The translations under genes and the position numbers were made by a program. The notes beneath the pieces are model-generated. The model worked only from the letters and a program-made list of their open reading frames with translations. It did not search any database and had not been told where the DNA came from. From the NCBI RefSeq assembly GCF_026250525.1, contig NZ_CP111059.1, positions 82,539 through 146,538 on the forward strand: a stretch of 64,000 bases of DNA, written 5' to 3'. The DNA is from Chondrinema litorale (lineage in GTDB: Bacteria > Bacteroidota > Bacteroidia > Cytophagales > Flammeovirgaceae). Position 1 is the stretch's first letter. Each line of letters opens with the position of its first letter. This document shows, piece after piece, positions 17,720-27,886 of the stretch.

Positions 17720-18636
17720 GTGATTTCAGAAAAAAGGTAAAGGCAAAGAAAGCGACTGAAAGGGAGCAACAATCAGGTCATCAGCTTATTGGTAAGATGA
17801 TCACCGAGAGCAGAGCAATTACTTTCGAGATTGATCCTGAGTTAGAATTGTTGATACCGCCTTTGAATAAAGAAGAGCTAATCTTGCTCGAAGATAGTAT
17901 CCGTACAGAAGGTTTAAGAGAGCAACTCAAAGTATGGAAAGAAGCTGATGATAAAATCTGGTTGATAGATGGACACAACCGCTATAAGATTATTACCAAG
18001 CTTAGCGAAGAAGGTGTTGAGGTAAAGCACAAGCCAGAGTTTATTGAGTTTGCTGATAAAGAAGCGGTAAAAGACTGGATGATTTTAAACCAGTTAGGTC
18101 GTAGAAACCTTACTGATGAGCAGCGGAGTTACTTACGTGGTTTGCGATACGAAAGAGAGAAATCGAAACAAGGAGGGACAGGTGCAAACCAGTATAATTC
18201 GCAGCGTAGTCAAAATGTCCACACTGCAAGAACGGTAGATGTTTTGGCAGAAGAATACAAAGTTTCTCCAAAAACCATCCAAAGAGATTCTGAATATGCT
18301 AGAGGAATTGAGCGAATTGGCGAAAATAATCCTGATTATAAGCGCAAGATTCTGGCAGGAGAAGAAAAGCTCAAAAAAGGCTTAGTGCAACAGTTAGGAA
18401 GAATTCCAAATAAGATTACTTCTCCCATAAAAACTGCTGCTGATGTAAGTACTTATTTGCAGAAAATTAATAAGCCAAAAACAGAAGATCAACAAACAGT
18501 TTCCTCTGTAAAAGATGAGTATGAGAACCTCAAAAAGCAGATCATCATCAAACTAAAAACTTTATCAATAGAAAGTACCAAAAAGGAATATGATAGCTTA
18601 ATTAGCCAAATCAAAAACCTTCAAAAAATAAAATAA
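17716..18636 (+). CDS. parB: ParB-family partition protein
   Basis: The 306-residue product has a ParB N-terminal nuclease-like domain (about 35-135), with PLNKEELILLEDSIRTEGLR and the IDGHNRYKI box that in this family binds CTP. A central HTH segment (about 165-215) includes VDVLAEEYKVSPKTIQRDSEYA. The C-terminus is coiled-coil-like (Lys/Glu rich). It would bind a parS centromere and the ATPase encoded just upstream. The start overlaps the parA stop by 4 bases. A strong terminator follows the stop. No parS repeat was identified by eye. Confidence 0.9.
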   Translation: MSDFRKKVKAKKATEREQQSGHQLIGKMITESRAITFEIDPELELLIPPLNKEELILLEDSIRTEGLREQLKVWKEADDKIWLIDGHNRYKIITKLSEEGVEVKHKPEFIEFADKEAVKDWMILNQLGRRNLTDEQRSYLRGLRYEREKSKQGGTGANQYNSQRSQNVHTARTVDVLAEEYKVSPKTIQRDSEYARGIERIGENNPDYKRKILAGEEKLKKGLVQQLGRIPNKITSPIKTAADVSTYLQKINKPKTEDQQTVSSVKDEYENLKKQIIIKLKTLSIESTKKEYDSLISQIKNLQKIK

Positions 18637-18673
18637 AAAAAGCAGTGTGGTCAAATTGGCTACACTGCTTTTT
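18637..18673 (+). terminator. terminator after parB
   Basis: AGCAGTGT (18641-18648) pairs with ACACTGCT (18662-18669), extended by A/T pairs and followed by TTTTT. It begins at the parB stop and closes the rep-par module. Confidence 0.85.
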
Positions 18674-18809
18674 GCTTTTCAAAATACCCCTCTCTCCTAT
18701 CCCAATCCTTGACTGATCATGCCAAATCAGGTCAACAAGAACCTGAACAAAAACTAATTTCATACTAGCGAAAAGAACAACTCTTTATCGATCATCTAAA
18801 TATGAAAGT

Positions 18810-21800
18810 ATGAAAAACTTATTACCAGGACTACTAACAGTTTTCCTGTTAATGCCAATGTTACAAGCTTTGGCGCAGGAGAAAACCATTACGGGCAAAG
18901 TGAGCTCAACAGAAGATGGCGAAAGTTTACCGGGAGTAACAATTCTAGTAAAAGGAACCACAATCGGAACTACAACCGATTTTAATGGCAGCTACAAACT
19001 CAATGTTCCTGATGCATCCAATATCATTACATTTAGCTATATCGGATTTCAAACCCAAGAGGTGGATATAGGCAATCGATCTGTAGTAGATGTACAATTG
19101 GCTTTAGATGTAAGTCAACTAGAAGAAGTGGTGGTTATCGGATTCGGCACACAGGAGAAAAAAGACATTACTGGAGCTATTTCATCAGTTTCGGGAGAAG
19201 ATTTAAACGAGATTCCAGTGCCATCTTTTGAGCAAGCCCTTACCGGAAGAGCAGCTGGCGTGCAAGTTACCACTGGTTCAGGCACACCGGGAGCGGGTGC
19301 AAGTTTGAGAATAAGAGGTGTGGGTTCTACCAACAACTCAGAGCCTTTGTATGTAATCGATGGAATTATTATCGGAAATGAAACAGGTGGTGGACAAACT
19401 TCAATCAGTCCTTTGTCACTCATAAATCCCAATGATATTGAAAGTATAGATATTTTGAAGGATGCTTCTGCAACTGCCATTTATGGAGCAAGAGCTGGAA
19501 ATGGTGTAGTAATTATTACCACCAAGAGAGGTAAAGAAGGAAAGATGTCTATCAATCTAGATACTTATGCTTCGGTGAGTGTGCTCGATCGAAGTAATTT
19601 TAGCATGCTTTCCGGAACCGATTGGGCAAGGTATTATTCTGAAATGATGGCAGAAACTGGCAATACCGATTACAAGGGAAAAGCCTTTGTAGATAAAGTA
19701 TTGAGCGGTGCTGAATTACCTACCTACGATTGGTTCGATTATGCTAACAGAAATGGTAAAATAAACAGCTATAACTTGTCTGTAACTTCTGGTTCTGCTA
19801 AGTCTCAAATTTTCACATCGCTCAACTATTTTGATCAAGAAGGTATATTGCCAAACTCAGATATGAAACGCTATACCATTCGATTAAACAGCGATCATAA
19901 ATTCGGGAAAAGGCTGAAAGTGGGAAACACTTTAGCGATATCTAGAAGTGAAGCGAATACGGTGGGAAATGTAGACGGAAATATCAATACAAAAAACTGG
20001 ATAGGTAGGCTTTTACAAGCTAATCCATACAAACCTATTTTCGATCCGATTGATGGCGATTATGCTGGTTTATCTGCGCAAGATCCAGATGCCGAAGCGC
20101 AATTAGATTACCAGAATGAGCACCCGATCTGGAACATGGAAACCAATTATGATAAGGAAGTAAGAAATCGAATTTGGGGTTCTGTTTTTGCCGATTACGA
20201 AATTATCAATGGACTAACTTTCCACTCAATGGCATCGGTAGATTGGAGTTTTAATAAAACAGAAGTGAGAACACCTGCCAATACCATCGATGGTGCTGCT
20301 GCCAGAGATGAAACAACATCTTACCTAAGAATGAACTACAATGAGCCTCGCACTTGGTTTATCGAAAATACCTTGCGATACGAGAAGTCATTAGACAAGC
20401 ACAACTTCAGTTTAATGGCAGGTTATCAAGCACAAAATAACTTGAATTTGGGTTTTGGTTCTAATGCTGGAGCTTTTGTTGATACCGATTATTGGTTTTT
20501 TAGCAGGCCTACATTAACCAACGAAATCACCGATAGTGAAGGCAATGTATTGGCTACGCAACCACTTGTTATGCCTAATGTAACCAACTACCAAAACGAA
20601 TCTGCTTTTGTCTCTTTCTTTGGTAGACTTATCTACGACTTTAATGACAAATATTTGTTGACAGCCACTGTGCGTAGAGACGGTTCTTCTCGCTTTGGTG
20701 CTTCTCAACGATGGGGAATTTTCCCGGCGGTTTCAGCAGGTTGGCGAATTTCAGAAGAGGCTTTTATGCAAGATATATCTCAGGTATCTAACCTGAAATT
20801 GAGAGTAGGTTATGGTATTAGTGGGAGCGATAATACAGGTTTGTATCAATGGAATTCCACCATAGGTGCAGGAGCAGATCAAGAATATGTATTTAATGGG
20901 GGTGTAATTCCCGGAGCTACTTTGGTGAGGTTGGCAAATGAATACTTGAGTTGGGAAGAAATTAAAATGCTAAACGCAGGCTTAGACGTTGGTTTTTTTG
21001 GAGGTAAATTAGAGTTAACAATTGATTATTTTGATAAAACTACCGAAGGTCTTTTGCTCGCTTTTGCCCCAGCCGAAGAAGTGGGTTCATTAAGTAACCC
21101 AACAGGGAATTTAGGGGAGATCAACAACAAAGGAATCGAGCTTACTTTGAGAAGCGTCAATGTATCTACTGGTGATTTTAGATGGATAACAGACTTCAAT
21201 ATTTCATCAGTAAAAAACAAAGTAGTGAGTTTGCCAGAAGATGCAGATCGCTTTAATGGGGTGAACATTACCAGAGTTGGCGAAGAGATAGGAGCAATTT
21301 ATGGTTTTGAAACGGATGGTTTGTTTCAAAACTGGGATGAAGTTTACAATCATGCTTACCAAAACCAGTCAGTTGAATCCTATAATGAAGAAACAGGTTT
21401 GCCGAACTACACAGGTAATACAGATGATGCTACCAAAGAAAACAATACGGCTCCTGGCGATATCAAATATGTAGATCAGAACGGAGATGGTTTTATCGAT
21501 GCTGATAATGACAGGGTGATTATCGGTAGTACGATTCCCGATTTTACTTGGGGGCTCAACAACACAGTGAGTTATAAGGGAATTACACTGTCAGTTTTTT
21601 TACAGGGAGTGCAAGGAGTGGATGTTTATAACTCACTTAGAGTGGGTTTAGAAAGCTCTAACTCTTCGTTTGCCAATATGCGAGAGGATGTTTTGAACAG
21701 GTGGAAAGGGGAAGGTACAAGCAACAGTATTCCAAGAGCTGTGTTTAGTAACCCGAATTCTAATGGCAGAGCTTCGCAACATTGGTTAGAAGATGGCTCA

Positions 21801-22049
21801 TTCGTAAGAATCAAAAACGTTAGACTCTCCTATTCTTTCCCGAAAGCTTTGTTGCAATCAATCAGGCTAGAAAATGCCGGAGTGAATTTTTATGCTGTGG
21901 GAACCAACTTACTCACCTTTACCAAATACAGCGGTTTCGATCCTGAAATCAGTTTGCGAGATGCCGATAACCCTGAAACAGCCGGAGTAGATGGCGGTGC
22001 TTATCCGCTATCGAGACAGTTCACACTGGGCATGCAATTATCTTTTTAA
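18810..22049 (+). CDS. SusC/RagA-family TonB-linked outer membrane transporter
   Basis: The 1079-residue product has a signal peptide (residues 1-22), then a carboxypeptidase-regulatory-like domain (about 24-105) with the SusC signature GKVSSTEDGESLPGVTILVKG. A TonB-box-like EEVVVIGFGTQ leads into the plug (about 120-240: GRAAGVQVTTGSG, LRIRGVGS, PLYVIDG, DIESIDILKDASATAIYG). The rest is the 22-strand barrel ending in Phe. It imports oligosaccharides or peptides across the outer membrane together with its SusD partner, encoded immediately downstream. The substrate is not predictable since no glycoside hydrolase is nearby. It is followed by the sensor gene at 23731. Confidence 0.95.
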   Translation: MKNLLPGLLTVFLLMPMLQALAQEKTITGKVSSTEDGESLPGVTILVKGTTIGTTTDFNGSYKLNVPDASNIITFSYIGFQTQEVDIGNRSVVDVQLALDVSQLEEVVVIGFGTQEKKDITGAISSVSGEDLNEIPVPSFEQALTGRAAGVQVTTGSGTPGAGASLRIRGVGSTNNSEPLYVIDGIIIGNETGGGQTSISPLSLINPNDIESIDILKDASATAIYGARAGNGVVIITTKRGKEGKMSINLDTYASVSVLDRSNFSMLSGTDWARYYSEMMAETGNTDYKGKAFVDKVLSGAELPTYDWFDYANRNGKINSYNLSVTSGSAKSQIFTSLNYFDQEGILPNSDMKRYTIRLNSDHKFGKRLKVGNTLAISRSEANTVGNVDGNINTKNWIGRLLQANPYKPIFDPIDGDYAGLSAQDPDAEAQLDYQNEHPIWNMETNYDKEVRNRIWGSVFADYEIINGLTFHSMASVDWSFNKTEVRTPANTIDGAAARDETTSYLRMNYNEPRTWFIENTLRYEKSLDKHNFSLMAGYQAQNNLNLGFGSNAGAFVDTDYWFFSRPTLTNEITDSEGNVLATQPLVMPNVTNYQNESAFVSFFGRLIYDFNDKYLLTATVRRDGSSRFGASQRWGIFPAVSAGWRISEEAFMQDISQVSNLKLRVGYGISGSDNTGLYQWNSTIGAGADQEYVFNGGVIPGATLVRLANEYLSWEEIKMLNAGLDVGFFGGKLELTIDYFDKTTEGLLLAFAPAEEVGSLSNPTGNLGEINNKGIELTLRSVNVSTGDFRWITDFNISSVKNKVVSLPEDADRFNGVNITRVGEEIGAIYGFETDGLFQNWDEVYNHAYQNQSVESYNEETGLPNYTGNTDDATKENNTAPGDIKYVDQNGDGFIDADNDRVIIGSTIPDFTWGLNNTVSYKGITLSVFLQGVQGVDVYNSLRVGLESSNSSFANMREDVLNRWKGEGTSNSIPRAVFSNPNSNGRASQHWLEDGSFVRIKNVRLSYSFPKALLQSIRLENAGVNFYAVGTNLLTFTKYSGFDPEISLRDADNPETAGVDGGAYPLSRQFTLGMQLSF

Positions 22050-22070
22050 ATATTGAAAATGAACACAATT

Positions 22071-23648
22071 ATGAAAAAATATATCATTCTTTTGCTCACA
22101 GGATTTCTGCTGACAACCTGTACAGATATGCTCGATCAAACCGATCCGACAGGGCCTACTGGTGACAACTTCTTCCAAACTGAAAACGATTTGCAACAAG
22201 CAGTAGTAGCAGCTTATTCAGGCTTATCGCTTCCCATTTCCCTTCACCGATTAAACATCTTGGGATTCGAGCAATTTACAGATAATATCTACAATGGTTC
22301 GGCCACTGGAGATGGTGCTTTTGGCGCTTGGTCAACCTTTAGTTACGATACACAGAATCAAGCAATACAAGAGAATTACAGAGGTTTTTATCAGCTGATA
22401 AATATGTGTAATCAAGTAATAATTCGTGGTTCAGAAGCAGATGTAAGTGATGAGGTTTTAACTCAGGTAGTGGCAGAAGTTACTTTTCTGAGAGGATATG
22501 CCCACTTTATGCTCACTTTAATCTGGGGTGATGTGCCCATAGTAACAGAGATTACCAACGATCCTTCTGGTTTTGCACCTGAGGTTTCTACTGCAGATGA
22601 AGTTTACGAACAAGTAATTTCAGATTTAACTTTTGCAGAAGAAAATCTTTCATCAGTATCTGCTCAAGGAGGTAGAGTAAACAGTTGGACGGCCAAAGCC
22701 ATGTTGGCAAAAGTCTATCTTTTTGGTGCAGATGAATTGGGTAATGATGCTTGGTACAGCATGTCAGAATCTAAAGCGGCAGAAGTAATCAACAGCAGTA
22801 CATTCGGCTTGTTTAACGAACTTTCTACCCCGAAAGAAAATCTCGAATCGATCTTCCAAACTTATAATGAAAACGGCAAAGAACACATCTTTACAGTAAA
22901 CCATTACAACAGTGGTGGCAATTGGAGTGACAACAATGTAGCATCAGAATTTCCGATGGCATCTACTGCTCGCCAAATGCGAAATAACAACAACATGTGG
23001 GGTTATGGTTGGGCTTATGTTTATGAGGCAATTGGCACGCAATGGGATGATGCCGATGCTCGAAAAGATTATAATTTATGGATGCAAGATGAACCGATTA
23101 TTGTGAATGGCGATACTACTGGCTATTACGATCAAACCAATCAGAATCGTTGCTGTGCTAGAGCCAATGGAATGTGTTTGCAAAAGTTCTGGTATCAAGA
23201 AAACTCCAAGAATGTAAATGGTCGATCAACATTGGGTTTCCCAGTGATGCGCTATGCCGATTTGCTTTTGATGTATGCCGAAGCAGATTTACTTTCTGAT
23301 GGAACTATCAGTGCAGTAGGATTAGAAGCAATCAACGAAGTAAGAAATCGTGCTGGACTAGAAGACCTGAGTTCAGGTGAGATTACGATTGAAAAGATTT
23401 TGGAAGAGCGCCGTTGGGAGTTGTTTGGCGAATCTAAGCGCTGGTTCGATTTTATGCGCAAAAGAAACTCTATGCCTAATCTATTTACCCAAGCTGCTGC
23501 AGCCATTGTTGCTGGAGATACTGATGGCGATGACAACGACTTTGCTGCCTTTACTCCGGCAAAACATTGGAAAATGCCATATCCACAGTCGGCAGTAGAT
23601 AGAAATCCTAATCTTGTTCAAAAGCCAGCTTGGAGCGCTGGTGATTGA
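22071..23648 (+). CDS. SusD/RagB-family surface lipoprotein
   Basis: The protein (525 residues from the ATG at 22071) has a lipoprotein signal with lipobox LLTTC at about residue 17, the SusD-like N-terminal half (NFFQTENDLQQAVVAAYSGL, VTFLRGYAHFMLTLIWGDVP) and the C-terminal RagB/SusD domain (MRYADLLLMYAEADL, INEVRNRAGL, ILEERRWELFGESKRWFDF). It caps the SusC barrel and delivers ligand. In-frame ATG (22059) and TTG (22053) starts lie upstream; 22071 is chosen because it gives a normal MKKY... signal peptide. The gap to susC is only 21 bases, so the two are one transcript, closed by the hairpin at 23673. Confidence 0.93.
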   Translation: MKKYIILLLTGFLLTTCTDMLDQTDPTGPTGDNFFQTENDLQQAVVAAYSGLSLPISLHRLNILGFEQFTDNIYNGSATGDGAFGAWSTFSYDTQNQAIQENYRGFYQLINMCNQVIIRGSEADVSDEVLTQVVAEVTFLRGYAHFMLTLIWGDVPIVTEITNDPSGFAPEVSTADEVYEQVISDLTFAEENLSSVSAQGGRVNSWTAKAMLAKVYLFGADELGNDAWYSMSESKAAEVINSSTFGLFNELSTPKENLESIFQTYNENGKEHIFTVNHYNSGGNWSDNNVASEFPMASTARQMRNNNNMWGYGWAYVYEAIGTQWDDADARKDYNLWMQDEPIIVNGDTTGYYDQTNQNRCCARANGMCLQKFWYQENSKNVNGRSTLGFPVMRYADLLLMYAEADLLSDGTISAVGLEAINEVRNRAGLEDLSSGEITIEKILEERRWELFGESKRWFDFMRKRNSMPNLFTQAAAAIVAGDTDGDDNDFAAFTPAKHWKMPYPQSAVDRNPNLVQKPAWSAGD

Positions 23649-23672
23649 TTTATCTTTCAAAAGATTGCTCTT

Positions 23673-23705
23673 AAAACCTGTTTCATTCTTGAATCAGGTT
23701 TTTTC
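23673..23705 (+). terminator. terminator after susD homologue
   Basis: AAAACCTG (23673-23680) pairs with CAGGTTTT (23695-23702), with TTC/GAA extending the stem inward and a T-run after it. It separates the SusCD transcript from the sensor gene that starts 26 bases later. Confidence 0.8.
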
Positions 23706-23730
23706 TTAAATTTTAGTATTTTCATGTATC

Positions 23731-26700
23731 ATGAGAAAAAGTGTATTCATATTTTTAATTTTCCTAGGCTTTCAGTTTTGCTGCAACTCTCAATTGTTTG
23801 CACAAGAGAAGATTAAGTTTCTGAATTTGAATACCTCTGATGGACTCTCTCAAAACAACATTCTCGATATTCAAGAAGACTATGTGGGTTTTATCTGGTT
23901 GGCTACCGGCGATGGTTTAAACCGCTATGATGGCACCAGTTTTAAAGTTTACAGAAAAGAGCTAAATACAGGAATAGATTTTTTCAATGTAAATGAGGTT
24001 CACGAATCAGCCGACAGTACTTTGTGGATTGGAACCAAAAATGGAGGTTTGTGCAAGTACAATCGAAAAGAAGATTCATTCCAGCAATACATCGACCGAG
24101 ATGGTTATTCCCTTAGTAGAAAATCTGTAAATACCATTGCAGATGATGGCAAAGGCAATCTGATTATTTCTTATGAAACCGGAAAGTTGGTCTTACTAGA
24201 TTTAGAGAAAAATATTTTCTATTGGGATTTCCTAAAATCTTTAACAGACAAATACGAGATTGAAGCGCTAACTGTAGATCGGGCTGGCAACCTTTGGTTA
24301 GGTGCGAATGAAGGAAAAATCATCCATGCTGTTTATGATAATAGCAGCCAATATTACCAAATCAAAAAAGAATGTAATACCACCGGTAGAATTAGAAACC
24401 TACAGTTTGGAGACAGTGTAATTTGGATTGCTTCTGATGAAGGTGTTTTGAGTTTGAATGTGGCTTCCGAAGAACTCAACAATCTGCCAGACTTGAATTA
24501 TCGATTAGAAACTGTTTCTATTTCCGATGTACTCACAGACCAACAAGGTTACTGTTGGATAGGCACAAGTATTTTGGGTTTGTATCGCTATGACCCAAAG
24601 ACGGGCGAACTGCTAGATTTTAAAGAAAGAGGCAAAAGTCAGCGTATCGTTGGTAATGGTATCACAAGCATTTATTGCGATAAGAATAACAATATTTGGA
24701 TTGGCACATATGCCTCAGGAGTAAACCTATTTAGTAGGGAAAGGCACCTATTTAAGGAATATATGTTAATAGACGGTAATACAAATCCGTTTAAAGGGTC
24801 AAATGTGCCCTGCTTTGCGCTTTCTGATAGTAAAAATATATGGATGGCCAACGGAGGGGAGTTAAGTCTTCTAAAGACCGGAAAAGCCTATCATTACATC
24901 GAGACTGAAAAAGATTCTTTTCAAATACTCAATCAAAAAGTCAATCATTTTTACGAAGACAAAGCTGGCAATTATTGGATTGGCACTAGAAAACATGGCT
25001 TAAAATATTATCGAAAAGGAGAGGGCTTCATTCAAATAGAGCAATTGAAAAATATTTTTGTGAATGATATGCTCGAAACATCAGACAACAGGTTTTTTAT
25101 TGCACATAACAAAGGCATAAAAGAAATTACGACTGATCTCAAAGTAAAAGAGATTGCCAATAATCATCCCGAAATACAAACTTATGTAATCAGCATTGCA
25201 CAAGATGTCAACGGAGATTTGCTTATTGGTACCAACAACAGAGGTTTGTTTCGCTATAATGAAACCCAAGATACCTTGATGAAAATAGGAGGGGAAGAGA
25301 TAAGCGAACCACTCAATGTTAGCGACATTCTTATAGATCAGCAAGAGCGAATTTGGGTGGGAAGTTTTGGTGCGGGTTTGCTATTGTACAACCGGAAAGA
25401 ACATCTTTTAAAGCGAGTAGAGTTTGATATTCTTCCTCCAAGTGATATTGTAAAATCGATTGAAGAAGACAATGCTGGCAGGATCTGGTTTAGTACCAAT
25501 AAGGGGATTTCCATGTATGAGCCAGAAACCAAACAGTTGTTTAATTATACCACAGACGATGGTTTGCAAGGAGATGAGTTTATCATTAATGCCAGTTTAA
25601 AAGATGCGGATGGCAATTTGCTTTTCGGTGGTTTCGATGGTTTTAACTATTTTGATCCTTTAGCATTTCAAGAGCAGAAAACTGAAAATGATGTTTTGGT
25701 TTCAGGAATTAATTTTTTGAATGAGAACAACCAAAAAGCCAAAATTCAGCATGACCAAAATGGAATTATTAAAAGTGCAAAGCTGCCATATTTCTTAAAT
25801 GATTTCACTATTTCTCTGGCTTCCAGATACTTTGCTTACAAAGAACAGCCTGAGTTTTGGTATAAGTTGAGTGGTTACAAGGAAGATTGGGTGCATGTGA
25901 AAGGAGCCAATACCATTACCTTTACCAATCTCGATCCGGGTAATTACCAATTGATTGTAGATCCATCTAAGCTGCCAACAGAAAATACCCAACTCGAAAT
26001 ATTACAAATAGAAATCAATCCGCCAGTTTGGCAAACTGTTTATGCCTATTTGGCCTACACAGCTATATTGATTTTTTTAGTGATTTTGTTCAGAAGAAAA
26101 ACACTGGCAAACGAAAAGCTAAAAGCTGATTTGCGGATAAAAGAACTAGATGCCAAAAAAATTATAGAGTTAAATAAACTAAAATCCAGTTTTTTTACCA
26201 ATGTGTCGCATGAGTTCAGAACGCCGATTACGCTCTTGTTAGGTCCATTAGAAAGCTTAATGAAATCTACCAGAACCAATGAAAAGCTGTTTTTCAAATA
26301 CAAATTGATGCATAAAAATGCCAAGGTATTACTGAGGTTGATCAATCAGATTCTTGATACTTCTAAAATCGAGTTTGGTTTTATGCCTTTGCAAGTTTCA
26401 AAAGGGAATATCATTTCTCACATAAGAGATATTTATAGTTCTTTTGAGTTTTTGGCAGATACACATCAGATCAAATACACCTTCGAATGTAATTTCCATA
26501 ACCTGCAAGCTTATTTTGATAAAGACAAAGTAGAGAAAATCACCTACAACCTGCTTTCTAATGCTTTTAAATTCACGAAAGATGGTGGTGAAATTAGTGT
26601 GATTCTCAACCTGATTCCATCAAAAGAAAGAAGAGGTTATACAGATCGATTGATTATGACAGTTGGCGACAATGGCATTGGCATTAGTAAAGAAAATCTA

Positions 26701-27756
26701 GAATTGATTTTTTCTAGTTTCTATCAAGGGGAACAGCTTCCTCGACGCGAGCATATTGGTAGCGGTATCGGGCTTTCACTTACGAAACAATTGGTTAGTT
26801 TGCATCAAGGTAAAATTTCTGTGGAGTCTGAGTATGGTAAAGGAAGTTTGTTTTCTGTGGAGCTACCACTCAACAAAGAGAGTTACCCAGACTTTATCGA
26901 CGACAATTATAAGGAAAGTCCAGACCGCCAACTCAATCTAGAGTTTGAAGACGAACTGGAAGCAATCAGTCTTACTTCTAATCCAACAAATCAAACTTAC
27001 GAAAACTACGATCAGGTACTCATTATCGACGACAACTCAGATATTTTGGATTATCTCAACATCGAATTGGGCAATAAATACAGAATTTATCAGGCAACAG
27101 ATGGCAAATCTGGTTTAGATATGGCGATTAGAAATATTCCAGACCTCATTATTACCGATGTGATGATGCCCGGATTAAACGGTTATGAACTTTGCGAAAA
27201 ACTCAAAAAAGATCCACGAACTAATCATATTCCGGTAATAATTATTACAGCTCTGTCTGAAAGTAAAGACAAGATTAAGGGCTTGGAGATCGGAGCAGAC
27301 GATTACATTACTAAACCTTTTAACATGGCGATTCTACAGCAAAGAATCGGAAATATTATTACAAACCGAACTAAGCTAAAAAAGCATTATGATGTAAAAG
27401 AGACTTTGCCAAATAAAATCCATTTTGAAGATGCGTTTATTCAGCAAGTAGCCGATAAGATTTTGGAACATATTCAAGAAGAAAATCTAACAGTAGAATC
27501 TTTAGCGAGTATGTTTAACATTTCGAGTATGCAACTTTACAGAAAAATTAGGGGAGCCTTAAATCTGTCGCCGAATGAGTTTATCCGATTTATCCGCTTA
27601 AATTGTGCGGCAAACATCCTCAGAAACCATAAAGAAAAAAACATTGCCGAAGTAGCTTACGAAGTGGGTTTTAAAGACCCTTCTTACTTTTCGAGATGCT
27701 TTAAAAAGCAATTTGAATTGAGCCCCAAAGATTTTGTAAATGAGTTGTTTCTGTGA
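23731..27756 (+). CDS. hybrid two-component system sensor/regulator (HTCS) with Reg_prop propeller
   Basis: This 1341-residue one-protein signalling chain has a signal peptide (1-25), about 14 two-component-regulator propeller repeats (27-690; for example GFIWLATGDGLNRYDG, NLWLGANEG, RIWFSTNKGISMY) and a Y_Y_Y domain (about 690-760). One membrane helix lies near 770-790. A HisKA domain carries H827 in VSHEFRTP and is followed by HATPase_c (NLLSNAFKFTKDGG, GIGLSLTKQLVSLHQG). The receiver has D1143 in ITDVMMPG, and an AraC-type HTH_18 domain ends the protein. Such proteins sense an oligosaccharide in the periplasm and switch on the adjacent susCD genes, here directly upstream. Confidence 0.95.
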   Translation: MRKSVFIFLIFLGFQFCCNSQLFAQEKIKFLNLNTSDGLSQNNILDIQEDYVGFIWLATGDGLNRYDGTSFKVYRKELNTGIDFFNVNEVHESADSTLWIGTKNGGLCKYNRKEDSFQQYIDRDGYSLSRKSVNTIADDGKGNLIISYETGKLVLLDLEKNIFYWDFLKSLTDKYEIEALTVDRAGNLWLGANEGKIIHAVYDNSSQYYQIKKECNTTGRIRNLQFGDSVIWIASDEGVLSLNVASEELNNLPDLNYRLETVSISDVLTDQQGYCWIGTSILGLYRYDPKTGELLDFKERGKSQRIVGNGITSIYCDKNNNIWIGTYASGVNLFSRERHLFKEYMLIDGNTNPFKGSNVPCFALSDSKNIWMANGGELSLLKTGKAYHYIETEKDSFQILNQKVNHFYEDKAGNYWIGTRKHGLKYYRKGEGFIQIEQLKNIFVNDMLETSDNRFFIAHNKGIKEITTDLKVKEIANNHPEIQTYVISIAQDVNGDLLIGTNNRGLFRYNETQDTLMKIGGEEISEPLNVSDILIDQQERIWVGSFGAGLLLYNRKEHLLKRVEFDILPPSDIVKSIEEDNAGRIWFSTNKGISMYEPETKQLFNYTTDDGLQGDEFIINASLKDADGNLLFGGFDGFNYFDPLAFQEQKTENDVLVSGINFLNENNQKAKIQHDQNGIIKSAKLPYFLNDFTISLASRYFAYKEQPEFWYKLSGYKEDWVHVKGANTITFTNLDPGNYQLIVDPSKLPTENTQLEILQIEINPPVWQTVYAYLAYTAILIFLVILFRRKTLANEKLKADLRIKELDAKKIIELNKLKSSFFTNVSHEFRTPITLLLGPLESLMKSTRTNEKLFFKYKLMHKNAKVLLRLINQILDTSKIEFGFMPLQVSKGNIISHIRDIYSSFEFLADTHQIKYTFECNFHNLQAYFDKDKVEKITYNLLSNAFKFTKDGGEISVILNLIPSKERRGYTDRLIMTVGDNGIGISKENLELIFSSFYQGEQLPRREHIGSGIGLSLTKQLVSLHQGKISVESEYGKGSLFSVELPLNKESYPDFIDDNYKESPDRQLNLEFEDELEAISLTSNPTNQTYENYDQVLIIDDNSDILDYLNIELGNKYRIYQATDGKSGLDMAIRNIPDLIITDVMMPGLNGYELCEKLKKDPRTNHIPVIIITALSESKDKIKGLEIGADDYITKPFNMAILQQRIGNIITNRTKLKKHYDVKETLPNKIHFEDAFIQQVADKILEHIQEENLTVESLASMFNISSMQLYRKIRGALNLSPNEFIRFIRLNCAANILRNHKEKNIAEVAYEVGFKDPSYFSRCFKKQFELSPKDFVNELFL

Positions 27757-27886
27757 TTGTATGAAAACAAAAATGTCTTTCTGAGCGAATTAGAGCCTAT
27801 TTGTAGAATTTTTACCTGAAATTGAAAGATTTATCCTAACACTTGGCTGGCAGTTCAATCTATATTCATGTTTAAAAAATGTGAAT

